Assembly (NCBI GenBank): GCA_014529385.2
Contig: CM043957.1
Coordinates: 83,931,381-83,995,380 of the forward strand
Reading direction: 5' to 3'
DNA: 64,000 bases
Origin: Adiantum capillus-veneris
Lineage: Eukaryota; Streptophyta; Polypodiopsida; Polypodiales; Pteridaceae
This document shows positions 1-11,248 of the stretch, in pieces. The notes below the pieces were generated by a model. The model worked only from the letters and a program-made list of their open reading frames with translations. It ran no database searches and was not told where the DNA came from. A program made the translations under genes and the position numbers. How positions within the stretch are numbered: position 1 is the stretch's first letter; each line of letters starts with the position of its first letter.

Positions 1-368
1 ACATTTGTGCACATGACTCTTTCACCATGTTCGCCAACAAAAGACACACGATGTTCATGCTATATTTAGGTATTAGGCTCAAAAGAAACATATTTATCAA
101 ACTAAGGGAAATAATGCACGTTTTGGTTTGCTAAATTTTTTGTAGGCTACTGTAACTTCATTTCAATCTATAGGAAATTGGCTCTAATGATGATGGGAAT
201 CGATTCTGATGCTCAAGCAACAAGATACATTCTACTGCAGCATATCGTCAAGCCAAAGGAGTTGGTGGAGCTATTGGATGATCCATCCACTGCTAGCATT
301 GCCAAAGTCATGTTGCCTCAGAAGATGATGGAGATATATGACAATTCAAGAACAAGTTTCAAGGCTTA
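1..368 (+). pseudogene. Old transposase-like gene, 5' fragment
   Basis: Positions 178-368 encode an open segment preceded by a plausible intron end (pyrimidine-rich stretch and CAATCTATAG at about 167-176). Its residues align loosely, in order, with the start of exon 2 of the transposase-like gene at 39.8-41.8 kb, and the intron sits at the equivalent place. Bases 1-176 would therefore be intron. The reading frame is cut at 368 by the left LTR of a retrotransposon and resumes at 11249. Homology to the later copies is weak in this stretch but clear in the downstream half, so I treat both pieces as one old broken gene. Function is inferred only from that family. Confidence 0.55.
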
Positions 369-1324
369 TGTTGGACGGGGAGCGACTCACACACCCATGA
401 AGTGCATGCAAACACTACCTGGATCAACATAATGTCAATCGAGGACACAGATGACACGATAGGCACACGGAGGAAATATCTTTAGCTTGTCAGGCTGAGA
501 CCATCCTACACATACAACACTCAAGAAGGCCAACTAAACCACAATCAAGAACCTCACTATTCTCAACTACACCACCTAGCCACATACACACATACGAAAG
601 GTAACTCACCTAATCATGCCAGATTCATACGAAACTTAAGGAGCACTATCCCCTCACTAGGATATACCTGTCCCTAAGCTTCTACACTCAACCCTCACTC
701 TAAACCCATCTGCGGAAAACGCGTAGGATGACAGAGCTGAATTTGAAAGTGCCCAAAACTGAAATTTATGAGTACCTATGCGTAGCTTATGTCGCCACGA
801 TTCTATAGACTACTAGCACGCAGAAAACAGACATCGTTTGATACACTTATGACCACAAATACTTCGTAGATGTGTCGGCGTGTGCGCTTCGTCTCGCGTG
901 GAATGCTTGGCGTTGTCGCGTAGCTCTCCTCGAGCCTACAACAATGGTGCAATCGGATCTCCAATGTGTTGGGCGAGCCGGGCGTAGCGAGAGGATGAAG
1001 CTCACGCTCGCTCTCTTTCTCTCTCACACACAGTAGACGGCAGTGCTAAAGTTTTGATTATGATAAAACTCTTCTTTACAAAATGACCTAGGTACCTTAT
1101 ATACTAAGGCTACCGTAGGTTTAACCAAAAATGGGGTTGAAATGGTCAAATGGCTTTGTATTTACAATCTGGAAGTTCCATTGCACCCCGGCTTCAAAAA
1201 CTAGAATAACTACTCATTACAAATGATGTTTATAGCCATAATCCGTAGCATTTCATAACTCGCAAAAGATAAGACTTTGGTACGAAACTTGAGTTATGTT
1301 GTGTTGTTGACCCAGCGGTCAACA
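369..1324 (-). repeat. 3' LTR of the gag-pro retrotransposon
   Basis: This direct repeat pairs with 10295-11248, with only scattered differences by eye (for example near 1129-1140). It starts TG and ends CA. On the minus strand a TATATAAGG-like box lies near 1090-1105, a possible promoter. The segment CGCGTAGGATGACA at about 720-733 contains half of the palindrome that recurs in the leader. Confidence 0.9.
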
Positions 1325-1336
1325 TTCCCCCCTTCC
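1325..1336 (-). other. Polypurine tract
   Basis: Read on the minus strand this is GGAAGGGGGGAA, directly abutting the TG of the 3' LTR. This is the expected position of the plus-strand primer in reverse transcription, and it fixes the element's orientation. Confidence 0.85.
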
Positions 1337-3039
1337 GCGTTCATGTCATCCCCGACATGACTTGATTGTCGATGGCGATGTGGTCTTTGGTGTCGTTTTG
1401 GCTTCATCTGTTGCACTGCTTGTAACTTTGTCGAACCACAACAAGAACTATGATCCATTAGAGCGGACTTCTATCATCGTAACCATTCATCTTTTGAGAT
1501 CCTCTGATTACTTTTGTGTCTGCTCTTCTACATTGGGGACTTCTCCGTTCCTGTGCAATCATGTTGTTAGTGTTGTCTGCAACTTTGTCATTGTAGGCCA
1601 TTCTTCCACTCGCCATTGAGGAGAAGTATGCTATGATATGAAATTGGTGCTCCAATTCATTTGTCAATTGATTTGAGTAGCATTTCCTTATTGTTGATGT
1701 AGAAGGAATATGTACAAGAGGATGGTGATAGGTGTATTTAGATTAGGGTCTAAAACCTGGATGACCAAAGGGAAAAAACCCGGTGGGAAAAAAAATGCCT
1801 TTGGTATACTCTCTTATTGGAGTTGAGCAATTGAACGTGAAGTACATGTTCATGAAAGGTGAGTGCTTGGGTGAAACACGTGAAGAGTGCCTGATGCAAG
1901 TGCCAATTATGGGACACTCTATATGCATATGAGAAATTTGTCAACAAAAGCATGCAATGTGAAAGAAGGAGATGATGGGTGTTTCGAGGAATAAATGTAG
2001 CACATGTGACATCAAAAGCTGTCTCAATAGCTTCCACCTTTCCAAGAAGGGTTTTCGATGTAGAAGTTTCTCCACTCGTATCTCACTGTGCTCAGTACAT
2101 GAGTGTCTTTTGGACCTTCTCCTTCACTTCACCAGACTTAAGTACTTAGACTTCGACTCTTTTGCTCACCTATACCAGCATGAGCGACACAACGTAAATA
2201 TGCTCAACTCTTCCAGCTTGAGCAGTACCTAGAATAGCTAAGACGCTTAGACCACAGAGAATATTACTTGAAGCTTTGGGACTAACACCTCACTCATTTT
2301 GTGGCTTAGCTACTCGACTCTGACTTTTATGACTTGTTGGTTGCATGTTGACACTGCTTTGTGACAAGTTCTTCGGCTGTTGTAGTGCCTGCTGAGACAT
2401 ACTTCGTGAAGTTTCATCGTTTCCCTGTACCTTCTTCTCTTTGTAGTGCTCAGGCCTCTCGTCAGTCTTTTCTTCATGTGGATTATTTTTTTTAAAATAT
2501 TTTTTTAATAATAGACAAAGAAAATCTTAAAACAACTCAACAAAAGAAAAATCATTCAAATAGAAATCTAAATGCTATGTACACTATACACATGTCCCTA
2601 GGGGCTCATATATGGATTTTGTTCCCATACTCCTCTGTAACACTACTATGAGGGCCTATACTCTAAATTTCTTCAAAAAATTATCACAATAAAACGCAAA
2701 AATTCAATGCATCTCACAAAACATTGCCCTCTAATAGTCATAATGTTAGGTCCGCATTCAGAATACCTCCCCCCTTCCTATTTGGAGTCATCCTTTACAA
2801 CAGGGTATCGCAAAGGGTATGTGTTGTGCTTGGGCAATTAAAAGTTGTGCCTATGCAGGCCTTGTAATGTAGCCCTCTTATGCATACACAGTCAATGCAT
2901 GGAAAAGATTTATGTTGTGCAAGATGTGGGTATAAGCAATTTGCTTATTGTCATTTGTTGGCGAGGGTTCCTATTCTAAGCAATGTAATGGTCTTTGAAG
3001 CTCCTATATCGTTGCTTGATTGAAGCGACTTGCTCTCTT
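1337..3039 (-). other. Non-coding 3' region of the gag-pro element
   Basis: The stretch between the W-x-P-K coding region and the polypurine tract holds only short chance reading frames. I see no RT, RNase H or integrase motif in it. An A/T-rich patch lies near 2487-2560. Confidence 0.6.
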
Positions 3040-3828
3040 CTAACTGTACTGTAATCGTAGGAAGAATTGTAAGAATTCAAGCGGCGATGCACTGACAGCA
3101 GTTTTGTTGTTCTTCTTTGGGACCCATTTCTTTGCGATTATTGGTTGTTTTGTTGCGGACGCTCGTTTGGGAACCCATACTTTCCCGTGCTTCGTTTGTG
3201 TTTGAAGAGACTTCTTTGGGATCCACCTTTTTGTTGTGTGAGTCAACAGTGGTCTTTGCTTCATCCCTTGTACGCTTGGTTGGGGAAGGGATTTAGGCTT
3301 TGAAAGTTGATACTGTGGTTGTTTTGGAATCCAAATGAATTCCTGACTTTTTTGTGCTTGAATCAACTTCTTTGGAGCCCAAACCTGAGTTGTGAAAGCT
3401 TGCGACTTTTTGATATTCTTACCCGTTGGTGCACGCTTTCCTTGTTTTGGTGTTGGATCTTGGGATTTGTCATTAGAGATCTTTGTCTTCTTGATCCATA
3501 TCTGTTTTTGGCCGATCTGGCTTTTTGGTATCCAGATTTGTCGAGATTTTTGGCTTTGACTTGTTGGCCTGTTCTTTTGACTTGTCATGGTTGTTGTTGA
3601 AGGGGTTGGTGATAGTGATGGCCTGAGTTGATGATAGGGGATGTCATAAGATTCATCACTATCGCTACTATCCTTAGCAAGGTTGACTTCTTGTACTTTC
3701 CCTTGATTTTTTGGCTGGTAGTGGAAAGTTACTGTCTGTTTGCTCTTGGGTGGTAGTTTCTTGAGGACTTTTCTAGCCCATTGATTACAGCATTGTTAGC
3801 TCGTTGCGCTGGCCATGTATGAGGATGC
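3040..3828 (-). pseudogene. Basic W-(I/V/A)-P-K repeat region of the polyprotein
   Basis: The minus-strand frame 3588-3040 encodes a lysine- and glutamine-rich, low-complexity protein. Short tetrads recur every 15-30 residues: WIPK, WIKK, WAPK, WIPK, WIPK, WVPK and WVPK. One more WIPK occurs just upstream at the end of the protease-bearing frame, which is in the same phase but separated by stop codons (3589-3828). I do not recognise a named domain. The charge and the position at the 3' end of a gag-pro polyprotein suggest a nucleic-acid-binding or capsid-associated tail. This is inference from composition and place only. Confidence 0.6.
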
Positions 3829-4677
3829 TTATGGTGACTGTGTCTTCACCAAGGACTTTGGAATCCACTTTTGATGCACTTTATTCGTGTAGCGATGACA
3901 TTGATTCCCGGGTCGTTGATCTTCTTGAAGCTCGAAGTGTTCTACAGAGTCATAGAACGCGTCGTCTTCTTCATATTTTGATTCTCCACATTTCTTAGTT
4001 TGCTCCTTATGTCGAGAGCTTGTTGATGTCTGGTTCTCTTTGTTTTCCTGGATTACACTCACTTTAAAATAAGGAACGACATCATAACCATTTTCATCAC
4101 AAAACTTTGTTGTGGGAGCATCCTCCACGGTGCACACGTCCAGAGTAGCCAAGATGTGTTCCCATCCAAAAGGCTCTAACTCTTCTTCAGGAAATGGTTC
4201 TAGGATATTGTCCCTATCCTCTATAACCCGCTCTAGGATACATTCCTCACGTTTCAAGCTACCACATTGTGAAGCTCCACAGATCCACAGTTCTTTAGGC
4301 TTACCTAACCAAGCTGAAAGTTCTGATCCTGCTACTGTGGCGAAATCAAACTCCTCAACCGGTGTTCTCGTCACATCCCTATAGCTATGGTCCCTCAAGT
4401 TTACCTTTGTTATGGTTTCCATATGTCTCAGGTATATATGGTCATAACCCCAATCTTGGACCATTTTCAATTGTTGCATGAATGGTCTTCCCAGAATGAT
4501 GTCATAGTTGTTCTTCTTGCCAAAGTCAACAACAGCAAAAGTGTGTTCATATTCAATGCCACAAGAAGTAACAAGTACGTTTTCTAGTAGTCCTAGGGGC
4601 TTTTCCTTGTGTCCGTCTGTGCAAGCTGCAGGGTCATTCGTGTGGATATCAAGGCAGATTTTCCCCATTTTTTCCAA
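3829..4677 (-). pseudogene. Protease C-terminal part and downstream polyprotein
   Basis: The frame continues the retropepsin begun in the overlapping frame at 4593-5540. It carries the hydrophobic-G motif DIILGRPFM around residues 59-67, the usual second motif of retroviral-type aspartic proteases. Beyond it lies an acidic, Cys-containing region without motifs I recognise, ending with a WIPK tetrad. The change of frame near 4600-4677 relative to the upstream part is probably an indel in this copy. Confidence 0.7.
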
Positions 4678-5540
4678 ACCTCTTTGGTTGCAATGGCCAC
4701 ACCAGCTCCACTGTCAAGGATTGCCGTGGTTTTTACATTATTGAATTCCACAGGAAGGGTGGTTTTTCCATCTTCTCCCTCGTAATATTCGCCTACCTTG
4801 TTTAATGGCACCGGCCTAGTATTTAGTTGAGGCATTTCAAGCTCTTTGATGCCTTCCTCGATTTGAGTCATTGGGGTTTTTACACCAAATTTCTCTAGAC
4901 ATTTACCCACATTAGCCCACATGTTTGGTCTTATTCTGAGCAACTCGGCTAACATTATTGTACAGGTGACAGGGTTAGATAGAATATCTACTAGCCCCTT
5001 TGAATCGATGGCTTTGTTGGGAGGCAGTCTCTGTGATGGGACTGCAACCACATCTAACATAGATTGTACAGATCCTTTCTCGCCCCAATACGATCGCGCG
5101 TCTAGATTCATTTGAGATCCAGTATCAAATTCCTCTATTGGTGGTAGAAACACTCCTCGTTCATCACCAGTCTTGTCTACTCGTCTTCTTAGGTCATCGG
5201 CTTCATTGGCCTCTCTGACTTGTTTCCACAATTCGTCTAGACCATCTATCTCTTTACAATCCTCAGGTATAGCTTGGTGAAATCCCTCGGAAGAGTTATC
5301 CGTGGTATTCAGTAATATCCTTGGTTCTAATGCTGGGTCTTTGAGGTTTGGTCTGTGCTCATGACTAGAATCTGGCTCTTTTAGTTCCTGGTTTGGTGGG
5401 ATTACTTGTGTAGGCATGACACGGATCACGTCCTCAGGTTTTGCAACTGGTGGTTCTAGTAAAGCTTGGGCTGTTTGAATCATTTTCTGGCACATTTCAA
5501 ACCTTTTCTTTTTTAGTTCCGCATTGGATATGTCATCCAC
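4593..5540 (-). pseudogene. Gag-protease linker with aspartic protease active site
   Basis: Near the C-terminus of this 315-residue frame is ILDSGAGVAIAT (about residues 280-291), a retropepsin active-site motif (D-S-G-A). The rest is polar linker. The frame overlaps a short frame at 5513-5695 in another phase, so the gag-pro polyprotein appears to be one original reading frame now broken by at least two small indels (near 5545 and near 4640). The protease would cut the Gag polyprotein during particle maturation. Confidence 0.8.
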
Positions 5541-5766
5541 CTGTGTTCTTGGGTTTGGTTGTTTTTGAGCCTCACATCATAGGCTTTCAAGAGGGCATCT
5601 AATGTCTCATTAACCTTCTCTGCCAACACAGATCCTCCTGAACTAGCACTTTTCCATTTCTCATCCGTGGATGGTTCTTCTAGAGGCTTAACCATCTGTG
5701 TAAGAGAAGGTGCCTCCTTTTCCTCATGTTATTTTATCTTCTCCTCAGCTTTGGTAAGGTTCTCAG

Positions 5767-7512
5767 CTAGGGATTTTTGCTCTCGTTCCCTGCGTGCTTC
5801 AATCCTAGTCTTTCTAGCTTTCCAACTATTTCGTTTGCTCTTGGTTTTCTGACTAGGTGCGTCAGTCTTTGGTCCATCATCTGTCTTTGGACTCGTGTCA
5901 CTTTTCGTGTTCTTGTCTCTGGATTCTCATCAGCTTTCTTTTGAGCTTGTGCTCTCGTAACTACTTGAACTGGTACAACATTTTCATTTTCTAAGCTACT
6001 AGGTAGCTGAACAATCCCTAATACATTTGTCATGATTTTCCTGATCTGGTTTGGTTTTTTCGGGCAATCGGGGATCAAGCGAGTGATTCCACACTCAAGA
6101 CAATAGGCATTTACTTCAGTGATCTCCGTATGAGGACATTGTCTGACCAAGTGGTTGTCACGACTTTTGTGACAATCTGTCTCTGGTGGAGGAGATTCTT
6201 TTAGCATTTCCTCTTGGCTATAAGCAAGCTTTGACCTAAATATTCCGCTATTTGCAATGAATCGCAATGTCCTTTCGTCCATTTCATACCTTCTTTCCTT
6301 CGACTGAAACTCAGGAGGTGGAGGTTGTACTGGCCTCACCACTCCATGTGTTTCTCTAACATTTTGTTGCTCCGAAGGGTGGTACTCACTTTGGTTGCTA
6401 TACCACATTGTAGCTGGTACTGGCGTTGGTTTATTTGATGCTTCCATCATTAGCATGTATCTCATGTCTACCGGCATTCTAGCACCTGGCAGCGGAGGTT
6501 GTTGTCCTAAGACAAGCTGTGGCCTTAAAACTCCTACTGGTCCTGGTGCATTCCCCGTAATGTATCTAGGTGGAGTAGGTGCTTCTGGAATAGGTTGTAC
6601 ATACCTCTCCCTAGCATTTTCCACGCTATAATAGCACTCTTGCCCCGTATGGTTCGTCCATTTTCTCTCAATTTCACACCACTTCGACTCTCCCGAATCA
6701 GACCTTACAAGAGGAATCAACCTCTTGACCAAGTTTTCGATAAGCTTTTCTTGATCAATAGGTGCCTTTGGCTTGGCAATGGACTCACTTATCTGTGAAA
6801 CACTGTGCTGAGAGGATGTGTCATCTCCTTGACTCTTTAAGTTCGTTTCTCTGTATGCCTCACAGTTATCCACTAGATAAAGAGCTTCTTTGATCAACTC
6901 GTTTAGCGTCATCCTCCTTATCATATGCAGATCCTTCTGAAGGCCCTCATCTCTCATTCCCTGGATAAAGATCAGCATCAGTCGTGCTTGCGTAGGTAAT
7001 TCCGCTCTCGAACAGAGCTTAACATATCTCTTGAGCCATAATGATGCTTTGCGTACTGATTCATTCTCTTTCTGTTTGAATCTATGGATTTGCGAGACCA
7101 TGTTGTGAGCGATGCCTTTTGGCGAGAATTCTTCAATAAACTCCTCAAACAGCTCATCTAGGGTCTCAAAATCCCATTTTTCCACCGAGTCGAACCATGT
7201 AGCTGCATCATCTTCTAGAGTCAATCCAAATCCCGCAAACTGTGTCGCAAAATCTGAAACTTCCTCTGCGCTAATCACTCTTCTAAAAGCCGCTACGTGA
7301 TCTCTCGGATCTTTATCTCCGGAGTATTTTCTATTTACCCATTTCTGGACTTGGGATGGTCTGACTCGTCGATTGTCTACAAGTCTAACCAGAGACTCTC
7401 CCAATCCTTCTCTCCTTATCGCTCTTGAAGGGAATCCTGGTGGCTCTCTTCTTGGAATTCCTATAGGAATTCTCGTGTTTGGTGGAGGCATTTGTGGTCC
7501 TTCATTGACCAA
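5767..7512 (-). CDS. Gag polyprotein of the LTR element
   Basis: This 581-residue frame has a typical plant retrotransposon gag core at about residues 60-210, including a WFDSVEKWDFETLDELFEEFIEEF-type helix region and an RFKQKENESV segment like the retrotrans_gag family. Around residues 430-480 are clustered Cys/His residues (CHKSRDNHLVRQCPH, then CLEC) resembling an irregular zinc knuckle. The C-terminus is highly charged and helical; the same coiled-coil-like composition continues past the stop to 5513-5695. The start at 7512 is the first Met of the long frame and lies about 2.76 kb downstream of the primer site. Gag would form the particle that packages element RNA. Confidence 0.85.
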   Translation of the reverse strand: MVNEGPQMPPPNTRIPIGIPRREPPGFPSRAIRREGLGESLVRLVDNRRVRPSQVQKWVNRKYSGDKDPRDHVAAFRRVISAEEVSDFATQFAGFGLTLEDDAATWFDSVEKWDFETLDELFEEFIEEFSPKGIAHNMVSQIHRFKQKENESVRKASLWLKRYVKLCSRAELPTQARLMLIFIQGMRDEGLQKDLHMIRRMTLNELIKEALYLVDNCEAYRETNLKSQGDDTSSQHSVSQISESIAKPKAPIDQEKLIENLVKRLIPLVRSDSGESKWCEIERKWTNHTGQECYYSVENARERYVQPIPEAPTPPRYITGNAPGPVGVLRPQLVLGQQPPLPGARMPVDMRYMLMMEASNKPTPVPATMWYSNQSEYHPSEQQNVRETHGVVRPVQPPPPEFQSKERRYEMDERTLRFIANSGIFRSKLAYSQEEMLKESPPPETDCHKSRDNHLVRQCPHTEITEVNAYCLECGITRLIPDCPKKPNQIRKIMTNVLGIVQLPSSLENENVVPVQVVTRAQAQKKADENPETRTRKVTRVQRQMMDQRLTHLVRKPRANEIVGKLERLGLKHAGNESKNP

Positions 7513-10275
7513 ATATCCACCTCTTTCTAGTACAGTCTGTGGATTTGTGCTTTCTACAATTCTATATTCTCGTGCATACTTGTCGACAACTATAGATCTC
7601 CATTGACAGTCGACTCCGTATGTGTAGACATATAAGAGCTTGTAATCCGTTATCTCTTCTAGGTATGGATCTGAACACCTATAAAGATTGACCTCATTGT
7701 CGTCGATGTATCTATATAGTCATTCACTCTCATGACCAATCATCCAAACTCTCTCAACAAGATGGATCTTTATCAATTGCAAGTTTGGAAGATCCATTGT
7801 GGGAGGGTATTCCTCTATCGTCGGGATCTCCAAGCTAGTGTAAGCTGCGTTTGAATCTAGGGTAGACATGATTTCTGGGCTTAAGAGATTTTTCTTGGTT
7901 CAAGTAGACTTAGTCCACTGTGTTCAAGTGCTTTGGTAAGGGAAAAGTCGAAACTATGTCCAAAACCGCAACCGTTTCGTCACAATTCTCGCAAATTGTC
8001 GCTTTTAGACACCCCTAACTTGCGGATGAATTTTGAGGCCTCAAACAACGTTTTTTTCAAAGTTGAACTAAATGGTTGCCGTTGGCATGCATTTAGTTCA
8101 AGTTTTGCTCTAAGATCTGTAGAGTCGCTCTCAGGCTACGTTTTGATTTAAAAACTTTTCCGATCCGATACCGTTTGTAAAAGTTATGGCCAAAACAGTG
8201 AAATGCAGTTTAGACTGGTCAAAATGAGTCCAAATTCAATTTTGAAAAAAGATTTGGGATCTCTGTGACACTGTGAACACTTCTGTATGGTCAAAAGGAC
8301 AGTTGGACCCTAAACCTGGCCTAGAGACATCCTACGTGTAGGATGTCTATATGCTCAGAATTTAACAAAATTTGGTCCAGATACTCCCCTTAAGTCCAGC
8401 AACATAATGGTATGCTCAGAATTTCATTTGGACCTAAAAATGGCCTTGAGATATCCTACACGTAGGATGTCTTTTTGCTCAGAATGACTTGAAATTTTCA
8501 CCCCAGCTTCTCCTTGATGTGCTGATCTCAGTGGTGTGCTCATAAGTTGGTTTGGAGTCCTAAATCAAGCTGAAGACATCCTACGCGTAGGATGTCTAAC
8601 TGCTCAGATTTTGTCCAAACTTGCACTGTAGCTTCCCCTTGATGTGCTAAACTCACGGCTATTTTTACTTTTTGATTTTGACACCTATAGGTTGGTCAAA
8701 TGATCAAGAATCTGCTTTAGAATCTTGATGTCTGGTCTGATGAATTCCTAAGTCAAATCAACTCCAAATTGGACCAAAATTGACTAGGAGGCTTGCCTAA
8801 GGCTATACAACACTCTGCTATGTCCACAGTTTGAATTTGGCCTCTAAATCATGCCTTAGACATCCTACGCGTAGGATGTCTAACTGCTCGGATTTGCCCC
8901 AAATTTGAAAGACAGACTCACCTTAAGGTGCTGATCACTGTGGTATGCTCAGATTTTGTTTAGAGTCCAAAATCACACAGAAGACATCCTACGCTGTCTT
9001 CTACACGTAGGATGTCTTTTTGGCCTGTTTGACCCCATACTTGTCCCACAGCTTCCCCTTGATGTCAGTAACCCAGTGGTATGCTTAGATTTTGGTTTGG
9101 ATGTCAAAAGTCTCAAATTTTAGCTATTCTTGCCTTTTTCAGTCAAAAATGCTAAAGTCTATTCAATCTTCCCTTTCACTGACCCAAATGAGATGAAATT
9201 TATCACATGCACTCAAAACATCATGTATAACATGCACATGAAGTCACCCTATGGTTTGGTCTCAAAAATTATGCCTTGGGCACAATTTGGGTAGGATGTC
9301 TGGCAATTTCAGTCTATCTGGCCTTATCCTGTCAAGATATGGTCAAATTTCCACTTTCCATGTGAAAATAGGGTAGAACCTACCTTCTAAACACACTGGT
9401 AACTTCAGATTTTCAAAAAAATGCCCAGATCACCCTGTAGACATCCTACGCGTAGGATGTCTACTGCTGATTTTTTAAGACTGAAGTGTCCCTGATGCTT
9501 CCTTATGCTCTCAGCAAGTGCAAGTATGCTTCACAATTGCAAAAACATGCAAAAATCACTCAATTTAAACCTTTTCTGAAATATTACGTTTTCTGACTCC
9601 GCCTTTTGGCTTTTGGTCAACAAAAATGGGAAAAACACCCAAGTCAATATTTTACTAGGGTAAAACCTACCCTCTGAACCCACTGGTGCAGTCAGAATTT
9701 TCAAATTTGGTCTCCAGAACCCCCTTGAGACATCCTACGCGTAGGATATCTATGTTTACAGAATTGCAGGTTTTCTTCACAGAACCCTAGCAAATGCTCT
9801 TTTATATGCACAACATCAATCATTCATACAAAAATATCCACAAAAGCTTGTTTAATGCATTTTTACCCTCAAAAGGACACTTTTCCGTTATTTCAAATGC
9901 AATCAAGCACTTTAGCAAATAATTCAATGCTGAATAGCTCTAGATCAGAATCGGATCACTTACCTAAAGCTACTCCTTCAAATCATATGGGGTTTTGCAT
10001 CTATGAGTAGACAAACTCTTCACTGTCACACACGGACTAGTAAACGCTTTTATCACCTCACAAATCACTCGACCACCAACAACTACTCTAATCCATAGAT
10101 CCTAACTAAACCTATCTAGTCGCAGACCCTCGGCAAGACACACGCTTCCTGGCTATCCACTTGATCGCGGAATATCCTCTTCCGGATCCACTTAAGAAAA
10201 ACGCTTTCTTTAGCCGAAACTAAATCAAGCAACCATCACACGAGTGTTAGTAGGAAACCTACTTAGGTCCTTGTA
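7513..10275 (-). promoter_or_regulatory. Long untranslated leader with palindrome array
   Basis: Between the primer binding site and gag there are 2.7 kb without a convincing reading frame. Within 8326-9750 a near-perfect 22-bp palindrome (GACATCCTACG followed by its reverse complement) occurs seven times: 8326-8347, 8450-8471, 8575-8596, 8859-8880, 8983-9016 (interrupted by about 12 bases), 9440-9461 and 9729-9750. The first three or four copies sit in diverged ~125-bp units sharing flanks such as TGCTCAGA and CTTCCCCTTGATGTGCTGA. Role unknown: RNA dimerisation or packaging, or protein binding, are possibilities. Confidence 0.8.
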
Positions 10276-10293
10276 TCCCCGGCAACGGCGCCA
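10276..10293 (-). other. Primer binding site for tRNA-Asp
   Basis: The + strand reads TCCCCGGCAACGGCGCCA, which I recognise as the 3' end of plant tRNA-Asp including CCA. It is one base from the right LTR. On the minus strand this is the TGGCGCCGTTGCC primer site common in plant Tat/Athila-type gypsy elements. It fixes the right LTR as the 5' LTR. Confidence 0.92.
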
Positions 10294-10294
10294 A

Positions 10295-11248
10295 TGTTGG
10301 ACAGGGAGCGACTCACACACCCATGAAGTGCATGCAAACACTACCTAGATCAACATAATGTCAATCGATGACACAGATGACACGATAGGCACACGGAGGA
10401 AAGCTGTTTAACTTGTCAATCTGAGACCATCCTACACATACAACACTCAAGAAGGCCAACTAAACCACAATCAAGAACCTCACTATTCTCAACTACACCA
10501 CCTAGCCACATACACACATGCGAAAGGTAACTCACCTAATCATGCTAGATTCATACGAAACTTAAGGAACACCATCCCCTCACTAGGATATACTTGTCCC
10601 TAAGCTTCTACACTCAAAACCCTCACTCTAAACCCATCTGCGGAAAACGCGTAGGATGACAGAGCTGAATTTTGAAAGTGCCCGAAACTAAAATTTATGA
10701 GTACCTATGCGTAGCTTATGTCGCCACGATTCTATAGACTACTAGCACGCAGAAAACAGACATCGTTTGATACACTTACGACCACAAATATCTCGTAGAT
10801 GCGTCGGCGTGTGCGCTTCATCTCGCATGGAATGCTTGGCGTCGTCGCGTAGCTCCTCAAGCCTACTGCAATGGTGCAATCGGATCTCCAATGTGTTGAG
10901 CGAGTCGGGCGTAGCGAGAGGATGAAGCTCACGCTCACTCTCTTTCTCTCTCACACACAGTAGACGGCAGCGCTAAAGTTTTGATTATGATAAAAGTCTT
11001 CTTTACAAAATGACCTAGTACCTTATATACTAAGGCTACCTTAGGTTTCCAAAAATGGGGTTGAAAGGGTCAAATGGCTTTGTATTTACAATCTGGAAGT
11101 GCCATTGCACCCTGGCTTCTGAAACTAGAATAACTACTCATTACAAATGATGTTTATAGCCATAATCCATAGCATTTCATAACTCGCAAAAGATAAGACT
11201 TTGGTACGAAACTTGAGTTATGTTGTGTTGTTGACCCAGCGGTCAACA
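10295..11248 (-). repeat. 5' LTR of the gag-pro retrotransposon
   Basis: This direct repeat pairs with 369-1324 and runs TGTTGGAC to GGTCAACA. A half-palindrome CGCGTAGGATGACA lies at about 10648-10661. The few differences from the other LTR suggest a moderately recent insertion. Confidence 0.9.

Larger units (their letters stand above)
369..11248 (-). mobile_element. LTR retrotransposon with gag-protease but no RT
   Basis: Two direct repeats of 956 and 954 bp bound the element, each beginning TGTTGGAC and ending GGTCAACA on the + strand. Orientation is minus: the primer binding site lies beside the right LTR and a polypurine tract beside the left LTR. Flanking bases are GCTTA on the left and ACTTA on the right, a 5-bp target duplication with one difference. 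Internal coding is limited to gag, an aspartic protease and a basic repeat region at 3040-7512. No reverse transcriptase, RNase H or integrase motif is visible in the 9-kb interior. It is thus probably a non-autonomous, gag-carrying gypsy-like element that relies on another element's pol. Confidence 0.9.

Noticed and set aside
803-1027. Small minus-strand frames in the LTRs (also near 10732-10954)
   Set aside because: They lie wholly within LTR sequence, differ in phase between copies and have no motif.
8326-9750. CRISPR array
   Set aside because: Repeat spacing is uneven (about 105-425 bp), the repeats are full palindromes and the context is a plant retrotransposon leader.
10276-10293. tRNA-Asp gene
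   Set aside because: Only the 3' 18 nt match and they adjoin an LTR; it is a primer binding site.
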